Assembly: GCA_035384965.1 (NCBI GenBank)
Contig: DAOOJE010000034.1
Location: forward strand, 1-41,431
Source of the DNA: JAAYVZ01 sp035384965
Lineage (GTDB): Bacteria > Acidobacteriota > Thermoanaerobaculia > Thermoanaerobaculales > Thermoanaerobaculaceae
DNA: 41,431 nt
Direction: 5' to 3'
Shown here piece by piece: positions 18,562 to 26,560 of the stretch. The notes under the pieces are model-generated. The model was not told the origin of the DNA, searched no databases, and saw only the letters and a list, made by a program, of their open reading frames with translations. Within the stretch, counting starts at the first letter, position 1. Each line of letters begins with the position of its first letter. Made by a program: the position numbers and the translations under genes.

Positions 18562-20555
18562 GGCAGGACCACCGGGATCGTCGTGGGGTCGCCGGTGTTG
18601 TTGTCGATGACCGAGGCGTAGGCCCAGGCCTGGCAGGTCGTCGTCCCCGCCTCCACCCGGGCGTACGCGGCGTCCCGGTTGCCGGCCCCGGCCTTGGTGA
18701 AGATGTCGTCCTCCTGGACCCATCGCCGCCCGCTGGCGGTGAGGGTTCGGGGCGAGCCGATGAAGCTTCCGTCCGGGGCCACGAGCTGGATCCTGACGGT
18801 GCACGGCGAGGTTCCCAGGTTGACAATGCCGATGTTGGTGCGGAAGGCGGCGTTCTTGCGCAGCAGCGGGATGAACCCGACGCGTCCGTTGGCGACCGCT
18901 TCCACGTCCTTGCCGCCGGGGTAGGCGACGACGAGCGCCGGGTACGACTGGCCGTAGGTGCGGGTCGCCGACTCCTGGTTGTAGGTGCGGGAGCTGACGG
19001 CGAGCGGCTGGTTCGAGGTGACCAGAAGCGTGCCCTTCACCGAGCTTGCCTGCGCGAAGCCGAGCTTGGAGATGAGGATATCCTTCCACTCGACGCTCTG
19101 CGTGCCGCCCAGCGAGTGCGTGGCGGAGGTCTGCGCCCCGGTCGTGTAGTCGAAGAACGTGAGGTGGAGGGTGGCGACCTGGCTCGCGGTGTTGATCGCC
19201 CCAACGTCGGTGCGCCAGCTGGTGCCGGCCGCTCCCGCGGAGTGGGCCACCGACGGCACGATGTAGGCGTACGGGTCCTCGACGGTGCCGCCGGTCACGG
19301 TGATCTGACCGGTTGCGCTCATGCTGCCGCCCGTCATCGAGACCGTGAGGCGCCAGGTGTAGGTGCCGGGGGTTGCGTAGGCGTGCGAGGCGGTGGCCGT
19401 GGTGGCGTGCGCCGAGCCGTCGCCGAAGTCCCAGTCGTACGCGAGCGAACCCGAGCAGGTGCCCGAGAACACGAACCCGGAGGCCTGGAAGCTCACGCTC
19501 TGTCCGACCGTCGCCGTGTTCGGTACCACGGCGTTGCCGGTGATCGTGCACGAGCCTGTCTGCCCGGGGCAGCCCCCGAGCCCCTTCCAGCAGTTGTAGG
19601 CGATGTTGAGCAGCGGCACGTACTCGCCGGTTGCCTTCTGGTCGCCGGCCTCCGAGGGGTGGCTGTCGTCGGTGGGGTAGGCGCAGTAGTTCGAGCCCTG
19701 ATCCGTGATGTGCTCGATCACGCCGGCGCGGTAGCGGTGGTGGTTGCCGGTCGTGCGTCCCAGGTCGTTGGTGTGGGCGTTGCCGCCGTTGCTGGTCAGG
19801 ACGTTGAAGAAGTCGAACACGAAGACGTTGTGGTGAGGGTAGCCGGCCAGCCAGTCGTGGACGAGCCAGTCGTTGAAGGCTCGGGCGTTGTCCGCCGCTT
19901 CCGGGGTGGTGTCCTCGTCCCGCAGCGGCGGCGCGGTGATCACCACGAACAGCTTTTCCTGGTGGGCGGTGAAGTAGGGGAGAAGGTCGTTGTAGATCCC
20001 CTTGGCGTTGGCCACGGTGTGGTGCTCGGAGCCCGAGTCCTGGCCGCGCAGGGGGTTCGAGCCCGTGGTCGGCGGGTCGCCGGGCTCGCCGCCGAGGTGG
20101 GAGTTGGGGAAGCAGGACTTGAACATGACGATCTGGTTGGGGCCCGCCGGCGGCGGGTCCATGCGCGTGTAGCCGCCGCTCTGCTCGCTCTGCGCGTACA
20201 GCGCCGCCATCACCGCGTCGCGGGTCGGGCCGGCGAACCACTCCCACCAGTGGCCGATGTCGGTGCGGTCACCGATCGAATCGCCGCCCACCGACCAGCC
20301 ATAGTTGGTGTCGGACACGAAGTAGTTGTTGCTCGCCAGCGCCCGGCCGAGGTCGCCGTAGTCGTCGGCGAGCCACGCCTCCCCGGTCGAGTGGTGCACG
20401 AAGACGAGCCTGACCGGGCTTGCTGGCGGGTTGGGGTTGAGCGCCGGAGCAGCGAGGGTGTCGCCGGGCGCCTGGCCGGCGAGCGGCGGCGCGGCGGCGA
20501 GCGACAGGGCGACAGCGAGACTGCCAAGCAACGGGAAAAGGCGACGGGTGCTCAT
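18558..20555 (-). CDS. Secreted SGNH-hydrolase-like protein with PKD domain and C-terminal two-lobed module
   Basis: 665 residues. The ATG at 20555 has AGGAGG (20562-20567) 6 bases upstream; a signal peptide ends near PPLAGQA. Residues about 45-330 look like a divergent SGNH-type esterase: VFVHHSTGEAWL places a Ser in the usual block I position, FKSCFPNSH and FVVITAPPLRDED follow, and DDSHPSEAG near 297-305 gives the Asp/His pair. Residues about 345-425 are a PKD-type beta domain (YDWDFGDGSAHATT, SHAYATPGTYTWRLTV). Residues 428-665 are the two-lobed module seen at 8348 and 20806 (SWRTDVGAIN, SRTYNQESATRTYGQ, FRTNIGIVN, ASVIDNNTGDPTT). A carbohydrate- or glycan-ester hydrolase is plausible, but the hydrolase assignment rests on motif spacing alone. 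It is coupled to the downstream unknown gene. Confidence 0.75.
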   Translation of the reverse strand: MSTRRLFPLLGSLAVALSLAAAPPLAGQAPGDTLAAPALNPNPPASPVRLVFVHHSTGEAWLADDYGDLGRALASNNYFVSDTNYGWSVGGDSIGDRTDIGHWWEWFAGPTRDAVMAALYAQSEQSGGYTRMDPPPAGPNQIVMFKSCFPNSHLGGEPGDPPTTGSNPLRGQDSGSEHHTVANAKGIYNDLLPYFTAHQEKLFVVITAPPLRDEDTTPEAADNARAFNDWLVHDWLAGYPHHNVFVFDFFNVLTSNGGNAHTNDLGRTTGNHHRYRAGVIEHITDQGSNYCAYPTDDSHPSEAGDQKATGEYVPLLNIAYNCWKGLGGCPGQTGSCTITGNAVVPNTATVGQSVSFQASGFVFSGTCSGSLAYDWDFGDGSAHATTATASHAYATPGTYTWRLTVSMTGGSMSATGQITVTGGTVEDPYAYIVPSVAHSAGAAGTSWRTDVGAINTASQVATLHLTFFDYTTGAQTSATHSLGGTQSVEWKDILISKLGFAQASSVKGTLLVTSNQPLAVSSRTYNQESATRTYGQSYPALVVAYPGGKDVEAVANGRVGFIPLLRKNAAFRTNIGIVNLGTSPCTVRIQLVAPDGSFIGSPRTLTASGRRWVQEDDIFTKAGAGNRDAAYARVEAGTTTCQAWAYASVIDNNTGDPTTIPVVLP

Positions 20556-20734
20556 GTCGAACCTCCTCGACGAAGCTCCTCTTGGCGATTCAGATGTCCT
20601 TCCACAAGCTAGGTCCTGCCCAGGTGAAGTCAAGGGTCCCGCCCACGCCGCCGGCGGGCGGAGAGCGCGAGGTTCGACGAACGCGCCCACCCGCGCCGCG
20701 GCACGTGGCCGGAAGCTGCCGGGCCTTCGAGCCC

Positions 20735-20746
20735 CCCGGCGCCGGG
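20735..20746. other. 12-bp GC palindrome in intergenic region
   Basis: CCCGGCGCCGGG is a perfect palindrome in the 250-base gap between the start of the SGNH-like gene and the stop of the gene upstream. There is no T-tract; it may be a weak terminator or chance in GC-rich DNA. Nothing else is recognisable in this gap. Confidence 0.2.
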
Positions 20747-20805
20747 AGGCCGGAGGGCGAGCCGACGCGCCCACTGACACGAGCGGGCGCCTCGCCGCCT
20801 CCGGG

Positions 20806-22281
20806 TCAGTAGCGGGGCTCCATGAGCACGGTCGTCGGGTCATCGCTCGTGTTGTCGACGATGGACAGGAACCCGGCTAGCCAGCCGGCGCCGCTGGTGG
20901 CGAAGACGCGCACCGTGCCTTCCGTCAGGGTTGCAGCCCCGCTCAGCTTCGAGACGACGTCGTTGACCTGGATGTTGCCGTATGCGGGCACGGTCTCGTC
21001 TCGCTGCCCGATCTTGTTGCCAGACCGATCGTAAAGCTCGATCCTCACGCCGGTGGTGTCGCCCCACACCTCGCACAGCGTGAGGTTGGTGCGGAACGCT
21101 CCCTTGACCACCCCGCCGCCCACGAGGCTCGTGAGGACCGAGGAGTTGATCTGGTTGTCGCGGTTGAAACGGACCGGCGGGTAGCCCTGGCCGTAGGTGC
21201 CGCCGCCCGAGCGCGTCGTGAACGTGCGCGAGGACACCACGAGGCCGGGCGAGGCCACTTCGAGGGAGCCGGCGCCGGTGGTGCCGAACACGCTCGCAAC
21301 GACGTCGGAGTAGGTGCGGGAGGAGCGGGCGGGTACCTCGACGGTGGCCTCGCGGTACGCGGTGAGCCCGTCGGCGCCGCGCGGCGTGAAGTAGAGGGTG
21401 GCGCTGATCGGATTCGCAGTCGGGTTGGTGAGGGTCAGGTCGCTCACCCAGAATGAGCTGCCCACGCCCGCCACATGTGCGACCTGGGCGATGTGCTGCC
21501 CGGTGGTGGAGCCGGGTTGGCGGTCGAGGCTGCCAGCACGGTGTACCATGGTGCCGGTCGATCCTCCCTGCTGGTACGAGATCCAGGGCATCATTGCGAG
21601 GTTCCCGCCGCTCGCTCCGAAGGCCTTCACGGTCAGGACGGCTTCCATCTCGCCGGAGTCCACGCCCTGCGTGACCTCGACGCTGGTGCCGGTGGTCGGG
21701 AGGACTTCCCTCGCGAGATACTCCGAGCAGGAGTAGTGCTCCACGATGACCTCGTAGCGAGTGGCCCTCGGCACCGGATCCCACCCCAACGTGAAGGAGT
21801 CCGGAAGAGCGGGACCGCCGGGGCAGGCGGTGCCGCCGGGCCACGTCTGGGAGCTGTCGTGTGGCCGGGTCAGGTGCACCGTGTACAGCAACGGCACGTC
21901 CAGGACCGTCGGATCGCCCGACCCGACGCTCTGGTTCATGGCGCGCACCCACAGCTCGCCGGCGCGCGGCCAGCTCGGCGCCTCCCGGCTGGTCGTGTTG
22001 GTGAGCAGGAAGTAGATGTCGTAGCTGCCAACGGGCAGACCCGAGATCTCGTAGGTCGAGGCGGCGAAGTTGATCGTGCCGGCGTAGGAGACTTCGGAGC
22101 CCCGGAGAAGGGCCTTTACGCTCAGCTTCGCGTAGGGGCTGAAGGTGCTGGCGAGCGGCTGGCCGTCGTAGGTTAGCGAGCCCCTCACGGTGAGCGCGGC
22201 GGCGTCGGCCGTGCAGAAGGCGAGCGCTGAGAGTGTCAGTGCCGCACAGGCGAAGGACTGCTTCGTTGTTTGCACTCTCAT
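20806..22281 (-). CDS. Secreted protein with Fn3-like domains and C-terminal two-lobed module
   Basis: 491 residues. The ATG at 22281 has AGGAG (22290-22294) 8 bases upstream and gives a signal peptide ending near TADAAA. Residues about 30-135 form a carboxypeptidase-regulatory/transthyretin-like beta domain (VRGSLTYDGQPL, YEISGLPVGSYDIYFLL). Residues about 140-250 look like a fibronectin type III domain (FTLGWDPVPRATRYEVIVEH). Residues about 262-491 are the two-lobed module (FWVSDLTLTN, SSRTFTTRSGGGTYGQGY, AFRTNLTL, LSIVDNTSDDPTT). The mature protein appears to be a chain of beta-sandwich domains without catalytic motifs, suiting a surface adhesin or scaffold. Confidence 0.75.
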   Translation of the reverse strand: MRVQTTKQSFACAALTLSALAFCTADAAALTVRGSLTYDGQPLASTFSPYAKLSVKALLRGSEVSYAGTINFAASTYEISGLPVGSYDIYFLLTNTTSREAPSWPRAGELWVRAMNQSVGSGDPTVLDVPLLYTVHLTRPHDSSQTWPGGTACPGGPALPDSFTLGWDPVPRATRYEVIVEHYSCSEYLAREVLPTTGTSVEVTQGVDSGEMEAVLTVKAFGASGGNLAMMPWISYQQGGSTGTMVHRAGSLDRQPGSTTGQHIAQVAHVAGVGSSFWVSDLTLTNPTANPISATLYFTPRGADGLTAYREATVEVPARSSRTYSDVVASVFGTTGAGSLEVASPGLVVSSRTFTTRSGGGTYGQGYPPVRFNRDNQINSSVLTSLVGGGVVKGAFRTNLTLCEVWGDTTGVRIELYDRSGNKIGQRDETVPAYGNIQVNDVVSKLSGAATLTEGTVRVFATSGAGWLAGFLSIVDNTSDDPTTVLMEPRY

Positions 22282-22286
22282 TGGAG

Positions 22287-24764
22287 TCACTCCTTTCGGG
22301 TCTGCAGCTCGTCGCTGCGGGAGAGCGACGACGGCGATTCCGGCGAGGGCTCGTCGACCGGCGTGCGCAGGCTCAGCTCGACGGGATGCCCGAACGCCTC
22401 GGGATGAAGGTAGAATCCGCGGTCGGCCTCGGGCTTGTCCTCCTCGATCGGGATGCGGTTGGCGTTGGCGAACGCGTCCTTCCGGATGCCGGTGACCTGC
22501 CACGAGACCTTCACGGACCCCAGGTTGGTGCGGATCGTGAAGCGGTTGTGTGCCACCTCCTCCTCCACGATGGCCTGGGCGAAGCGACCGATCACCGTGA
22601 GCTGGTACCGGAAGTCGCGGTTGAGGGCTTCGAACCACTCCGGCAACTGCACCGCCGCAAGGCCACTCTCGTCCGTGACCACGACGCCGTCGTAAATGTT
22701 CTTCATGTCCGGCGACTCGACGAACGAGTGATAGAGGTACTTGCCCTCGGGGTCGAGAGGGTGGTCGATCTTGAACGAGCCGCCGCCCTTGGAGAGCGTG
22801 CCCTTGACCATGGCGTTGCCGCTTTCGTCGACGCGGAACAGCTCGACATCGGCGCCGTTGCGCACCTGGAAGAACTCGCCGGTCGAGTTGTTGTCGTCGT
22901 CGAGGTCGATCCACACCCGGTCGTTCGAGTGCAGCCCGATGTCGCTGCCCCCGTAGCCCGGGTCGGAGTAGATGCGGCCGTCGTCCTGGGAGCTGGAATT
23001 GCCACCGAGGACCAGATCGGCACCACTGTCGCTGCCTCCGATGGCCAGCACTCCCGGTCCCCCCGGCTCGTGATTGCGAAAGCTGGCCGTGAACTGTCCG
23101 GTGGCGGAGTTCGTCGCCTCCACGGCAACGCCGGTGCCCGCATCGGCGCGCACGGCTGTGCCGCTCCCCAGTGATTCGCCCCAGACGCCCCAACCCTTGG
23201 TTGTCCTGCCCCACACGGCGACACCTCCCCCTATCCCCGACCCCGGACCACTGGCGGTCCCCCACACACCAAAGCCGGGATCGGCGCTGGTCCCTACCCC
23301 TTCGCCAATGACACCGTAACCGCCCGTGCCTTTCACTCCGGTGCCGCCGCCCCCGGAGACGCCGATGCCTGCGCCGCCGATCGATGACCCGCTTACACCA
23401 ACTCCACCGATGCCTGTGACCCCTTTTCCGTTGGACTCTGCCATTCCCTCAACACCAGACCTGCCGGCGGCGGTCGTGGATCCGCTCACCCCATCCCCGG
23501 TCCTGCTCGTCCCGCGGACGCCCCAGGTGTCGCCTGAGCCAGCGACGCCAGCCACGCTGCCAGATCCGCCGATGCCGAAGCCGTTGCCGGTGTTGGTGAC
23601 CGAGATGATGGCGTCGGGAGCTGCGACGGACTGGGTGAGCGAGAGAGGTACAGCAACCGCCAGCGTCACGTCGCCGGATGTGCCGCCTCCTGAAAGCCCG
23701 GTGCCGGCGGTCACGGCGGTGATGTCGCCGCCACCACCCGAGGACACCGTCTGCCACGCCGCGCCACTGCCCGTGACGGTCAGGACCTGTCCGCTCGCGC
23801 CGCCGGTGGTGGAAACCTTGGCCGCCGTCACCGCACCGCTGGCGATCATCGCTGAGGTGATCCCACCGTTCGCCACCGACAGCGTCACGTCACCGAAGGT
23901 GCCGCCGCCCGCCAGTCCAGCTCCGGCATTGACCGCGGTGATGTCGCCGCCACCCGCAGCGTTTTCTGCCAGCAGCTCGTCCCGGAAGCTCATCTCGAAC
24001 GTCGACGGGTCGTTCGAGCGGTTGGCGATTCCCGAGCCGAACACCGCCACCTTGCCCGTCCCCGCGGTCACCTCCACCCGCAGCCGCAGGTTCTGTGCAT
24101 TGACCCCCGGCAGCAGGTCCGTGATGTTGTACTGCCGCGCCTCGTGCCCTCCCAGCGTGTAGCTCTTGCTCCCCAGCGAGGTCCCCGTCTCGTCGAGCGC
24201 CGTGACCCGCACCGTGGCGTTCGAGCCGAGCGTCTCCACGAAGCCGTAGTTGTAGCGGAACTGCGAGTCGCCCTGGGGCGAGGTCTGGTAGGTGCCGAGC
24301 ACGGTGGTGGACTGCCCGGAGCCGATGGCGAACGAGGCGGGGATGGCGGAGAAGAACTGTCCGACCGAGTCGCGGTTCTCGGTACCGGCGGCTTGCGAGT
24401 AGATGCGGCCGTTGACCAGTACCTTCTGCGAGGAGGTGACGCGCAGGGCGCCGAACGACTGCTCACCGAACATCAGCTCGATGGCGTTGTCGTAGCGTTT
24501 CGTGTCGCCGGGGGGGATGGTGTCGGAGAAGACCTCGGCGGACGGGTTGGGTTGGTTGCGCAGCAGCAGGCGGAACTGGACGTTGGCGGGCGACGAACCG
24601 GGGTTGTGCACCCAGACGCAGGTGTACCACTGCGAGCTGGCGGAACCGGGACCGCGGCCGACGGACGGCAGGAAGACATCGGTGCCGGTAAAGCCTGCCA
24701 GCGCCGGCAGGGCGAGGGCCAGGGCCAAGATGGCGGTCAGGGTTCGGGGAGCGGTCGAACTCAT
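22287..24764 (-). CDS. Large secreted tail-fibre-like glycine-rich protein
   Basis: 825 residues. The ATG at 24764 has GGAGG (24770-24774) 5 bases upstream and starts a signal peptide ending near LPALAG. Residues about 25-260 form a variant of the two-lobed module (QWYTCVWVHNPG, NGRIYSQAAG, IANRSNDPSTFEM). Residues about 265-560 are Gly/Ser/Thr-rich repeats of tail-fibre or collagen-like type (GGGDITAVNAGAGLAGGG, GGGDITAVTAGTGLSGGG, then GVSGS/GVWG-type repeats). The last 170 residues are a conserved-looking non-repetitive domain (KIDHPLDPEGKYLYHSFVES, LPEWFEALNRDFRYQL, KVSWQVTGIRKDAFA) of a type I associate with other large bacterial fibre proteins. A trimeric fibrous surface protein is inferred. 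Its stop lies 5 bases from the next gene's start, so the two are likely co-transcribed. It is divergent from the CBM9-AraC regulator. Confidence 0.75.
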   Translation of the reverse strand: MSSTAPRTLTAILALALALPALAGFTGTDVFLPSVGRGPGSASSQWYTCVWVHNPGSSPANVQFRLLLRNQPNPSAEVFSDTIPPGDTKRYDNAIELMFGEQSFGALRVTSSQKVLVNGRIYSQAAGTENRDSVGQFFSAIPASFAIGSGQSTTVLGTYQTSPQGDSQFRYNYGFVETLGSNATVRVTALDETGTSLGSKSYTLGGHEARQYNITDLLPGVNAQNLRLRVEVTAGTGKVAVFGSGIANRSNDPSTFEMSFRDELLAENAAGGGDITAVNAGAGLAGGGTFGDVTLSVANGGITSAMIASGAVTAAKVSTTGGASGQVLTVTGSGAAWQTVSSGGGGDITAVTAGTGLSGGGTSGDVTLAVAVPLSLTQSVAAPDAIISVTNTGNGFGIGGSGSVAGVAGSGDTWGVRGTSRTGDGVSGSTTAAGRSGVEGMAESNGKGVTGIGGVGVSGSSIGGAGIGVSGGGGTGVKGTGGYGVIGEGVGTSADPGFGVWGTASGPGSGIGGGVAVWGRTTKGWGVWGESLGSGTAVRADAGTGVAVEATNSATGQFTASFRNHEPGGPGVLAIGGSDSGADLVLGGNSSSQDDGRIYSDPGYGGSDIGLHSNDRVWIDLDDDNNSTGEFFQVRNGADVELFRVDESGNAMVKGTLSKGGGSFKIDHPLDPEGKYLYHSFVESPDMKNIYDGVVVTDESGLAAVQLPEWFEALNRDFRYQLTVIGRFAQAIVEEEVAHNRFTIRTNLGSVKVSWQVTGIRKDAFANANRIPIEEDKPEADRGFYLHPEAFGHPVELSLRTPVDEPSPESPSSLSRSDELQTRKE

Positions 24765-24906
24765 TGCATCCTCCATGCGCCCGGCCCTGGGCTCGTCGTG
24801 AGCGGGATGGCCGGCGTGCTGGGAAGAGGCTCGACTCTTCGGACCGGAAAGGGAATGTCCGGGAGCGACAGCCTCATGTCCGGACGCGACACGCGCAGCC
24901 AGAACG

Positions 24907-24920
24907 GTGACACCCGTCAC
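24907..24920. promoter_or_regulatory. Crp/Fnr-like palindromic site
   Basis: GTGA, CACCCG, TCAC matches the GTGA-N6-TCAC core of Crp-type sites. It lies in the divergent region between the tail-fibre-like gene (start 24764) and the CBM9-AraC gene, about 80 bases upstream of the latter's predicted transcript start. No Crp-family gene is in the window. Confidence 0.35.
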
Positions 24921-24958
24921 GGCAACCGCCGCGGGCCGGATGCCCGGCGACGACCGGT

Positions 24959-24986
24959 TTGAGGTCGGCCGGAGGATCGCTATCCT
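24959..24986 (+). promoter_or_regulatory. Promoter of the CBM9-AraC regulator
   Basis: TTGAGG (24959-24964), a 16-base spacer and TATCCT (24981-24986) lie 7 bases before a GTG (24994) and 10 before the in-frame ATG (24997). This implies a leaderless or nearly leaderless message. Confidence 0.45.
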
Positions 24987-24996
24987 TCGCGGTGTG

Positions 24997-26481
24997 ATGC
25001 GGCCGGGTGTGCGAGCCCTGGTTCTCGTCGTGCTCCTGGCTCCTGCGTCGCTCCTCGGGGCGGGGGGCCTCGAGGTGCCATATCGGCAGCGGGAGCTGAG
25101 AATCGACGGTGCTCTCGAGGACTGGGAAGGCCAGGGCCTCGAGGTCTCGTTCGCGGATCCCGACCGGCGCGGCAACACGGCGGCAGCGCGGCTGGCATGG
25201 GACCGCGAGACGCTGTACGCCGCCTTCGCGGTCGTGGACGCCGAGGTGTTCGTTCCGCCGCCCGATGTCCCGGCCGCGGCTGTCTACCAGTGGGACTCGG
25301 TGGAGCTGTACGTCGGTGTCGAGGCGCGAGCCACCCCGCGCATGACGAGCGGGGACTTCCAGATCATCGTCTCGAGCGGTGGGGCGGTCGTGGCGCTGCG
25401 CGGCGACGACCTTCTCCAGTCCGCCGGGTGGAAGGTCCCCAAGCGGGTGCAGGGGCCGCTGGCCGCGCGCGCAGCCGCTCGCCGGACCGCGGACGGGTAC
25501 CAGGTCGAGCTCGCGGTTCCGTGGCCCGCTCTCGGGCTGGAGACCGCACGCGCCGGGCGGGTGCTGCGCATCGACCTCGCCTGCAACGACTGGCTGGAGG
25601 ACCACGCGCAGCTCCCCGAGGCGGTCATCGACTTCGACACCATCGAGCAGCTTCGCCAGGCCATGGACCCCGACAAGACAGGGCTTCGCCTCGACGATCC
25701 CGAGCACCTGGGCTGGCGCGCCGGGCGGGCGATCCTGGAGCGCGCCTACCTGGCGTGGAGCTGGTCGGGAACGCGCGACCTCGGGTACCCCGACGCCTGG
25801 CACGAGGTGCGGCTCGCCGGCTCGCCGCCTTGGCGTGACCGTGCGGTGGAAACCCTCGGTGCTGGTGGGATCGGCGCTCTCGCGGCCGTGCTGACGGCGG
25901 CGTTCGGAGCCACGGCGGTGTTGGCCGTGCGGCGGCGTGCCCGTCGGCGCATCGCCGCGCTCATGGAGAGCCTGCGGGCGCTCGAGCACGAGAAGAGCGC
26001 TGGCGAGCGCCAGCCTGCCTCGCGCGAGCAGAGCGGAGGCGGGGTCGGGACGCCCCGGGAGCCGCCTGAGAAGCCGGCCTACGACTCGCTGTCGGGGAAG
26101 ATCGACCAGGTCCAGGTCCTGGTGCACCGTGGCGATCCGGTGCCGAGGGAGGTGCGCAGCCGGGCCATCGCGTACGTGATCCGGCATCTCGACGACCCGG
26201 TCACCCCGGCCGAGGTCGCGGCGGGGGTGCACGTCTCGCTGCGCACGCTGCAGCGGGCTCTCCTCACCTCGCTCGGGTGCACCCCGCGCGAACTCGTCAT
26301 GGCCGTACGCATGCGCGAGGCGCAGCGCCTGTTGCGGGTCGAGGGCCTGCTCGTGAAGGAGGTCGCCGCCCGCGTGGGGTTCGTGAGCGCCTCCCACTTT
26401 TCCCGCACCTACAAGCACTACTACCGCGTGGCGCCGTCGGAGGTGCCCGGCGGGCCGGCCCGCTCGCCCGGCCTCGGCTGA
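24997..26481 (+). CDS. Membrane-spanning AraC-type regulator with periplasmic CBM9-like sensor domain
   Basis: 494 residues. An N-terminal hydrophobic stretch (signal peptide or membrane anchor, residues 6-22) precedes a domain at about 25-265. This resembles family 9 carbohydrate-binding modules/DOMON-like sandwiches: LRIDGALEDWEGQ at the front, LYAAFAVVDAEV, YQWDSVELYVG and YQVELAVPWPALGL. A transmembrane helix (about 285-307, GIGALAAVLTAAFGATAVLA) is followed at once by RRRARRR, placing the rest in the cytoplasm. A Gln/Glu/Gly-rich linker leads to an AraC/XylS DNA-binding domain at about 385-485 (VTPAEVAAGVHVSLRTLQRA, MREAQRLLRV, VGFVSASHFSRTYKHYY). It therefore looks like a one-chain transmembrane regulator sensing a carbohydrate-like ligand outside and binding DNA inside. 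In-frame GTG 24994 is an alternative start. The second AraC gene follows after 79 bases. Confidence 0.85.
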   Translation: MRPGVRALVLVVLLAPASLLGAGGLEVPYRQRELRIDGALEDWEGQGLEVSFADPDRRGNTAAARLAWDRETLYAAFAVVDAEVFVPPPDVPAAAVYQWDSVELYVGVEARATPRMTSGDFQIIVSSGGAVVALRGDDLLQSAGWKVPKRVQGPLAARAAARRTADGYQVELAVPWPALGLETARAGRVLRIDLACNDWLEDHAQLPEAVIDFDTIEQLRQAMDPDKTGLRLDDPEHLGWRAGRAILERAYLAWSWSGTRDLGYPDAWHEVRLAGSPPWRDRAVETLGAGGIGALAAVLTAAFGATAVLAVRRRARRRIAALMESLRALEHEKSAGERQPASREQSGGGVGTPREPPEKPAYDSLSGKIDQVQVLVHRGDPVPREVRSRAIAYVIRHLDDPVTPAEVAAGVHVSLRTLQRALLTSLGCTPRELVMAVRMREAQRLLRVEGLLVKEVAARVGFVSASHFSRTYKHYYRVAPSEVPGGPARSPGLG

Positions 26482-26560
26482 CCGATGCTGTATCCTGGCG
26501 TCTCGTCGATCGCACCCGGCGGCAGAAGGTCGGACCGGAGCCGCCTGCGGCAGGAGGGTG

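Noticed and set aside
23200..24000. Repeat-rich DNA that might be a CRISPR or tandem-repeat array
   Set aside because: The repeats are at protein level (glycine-rich fibre repeats in one open frame), with no fixed-length repeat and spacer pattern.
22287..24764. Prophage remnant suggested by the tail-fibre-like protein
   Set aside because: The protein has a signal peptide, and no capsid, tail, integrase or lysis genes lie nearby.
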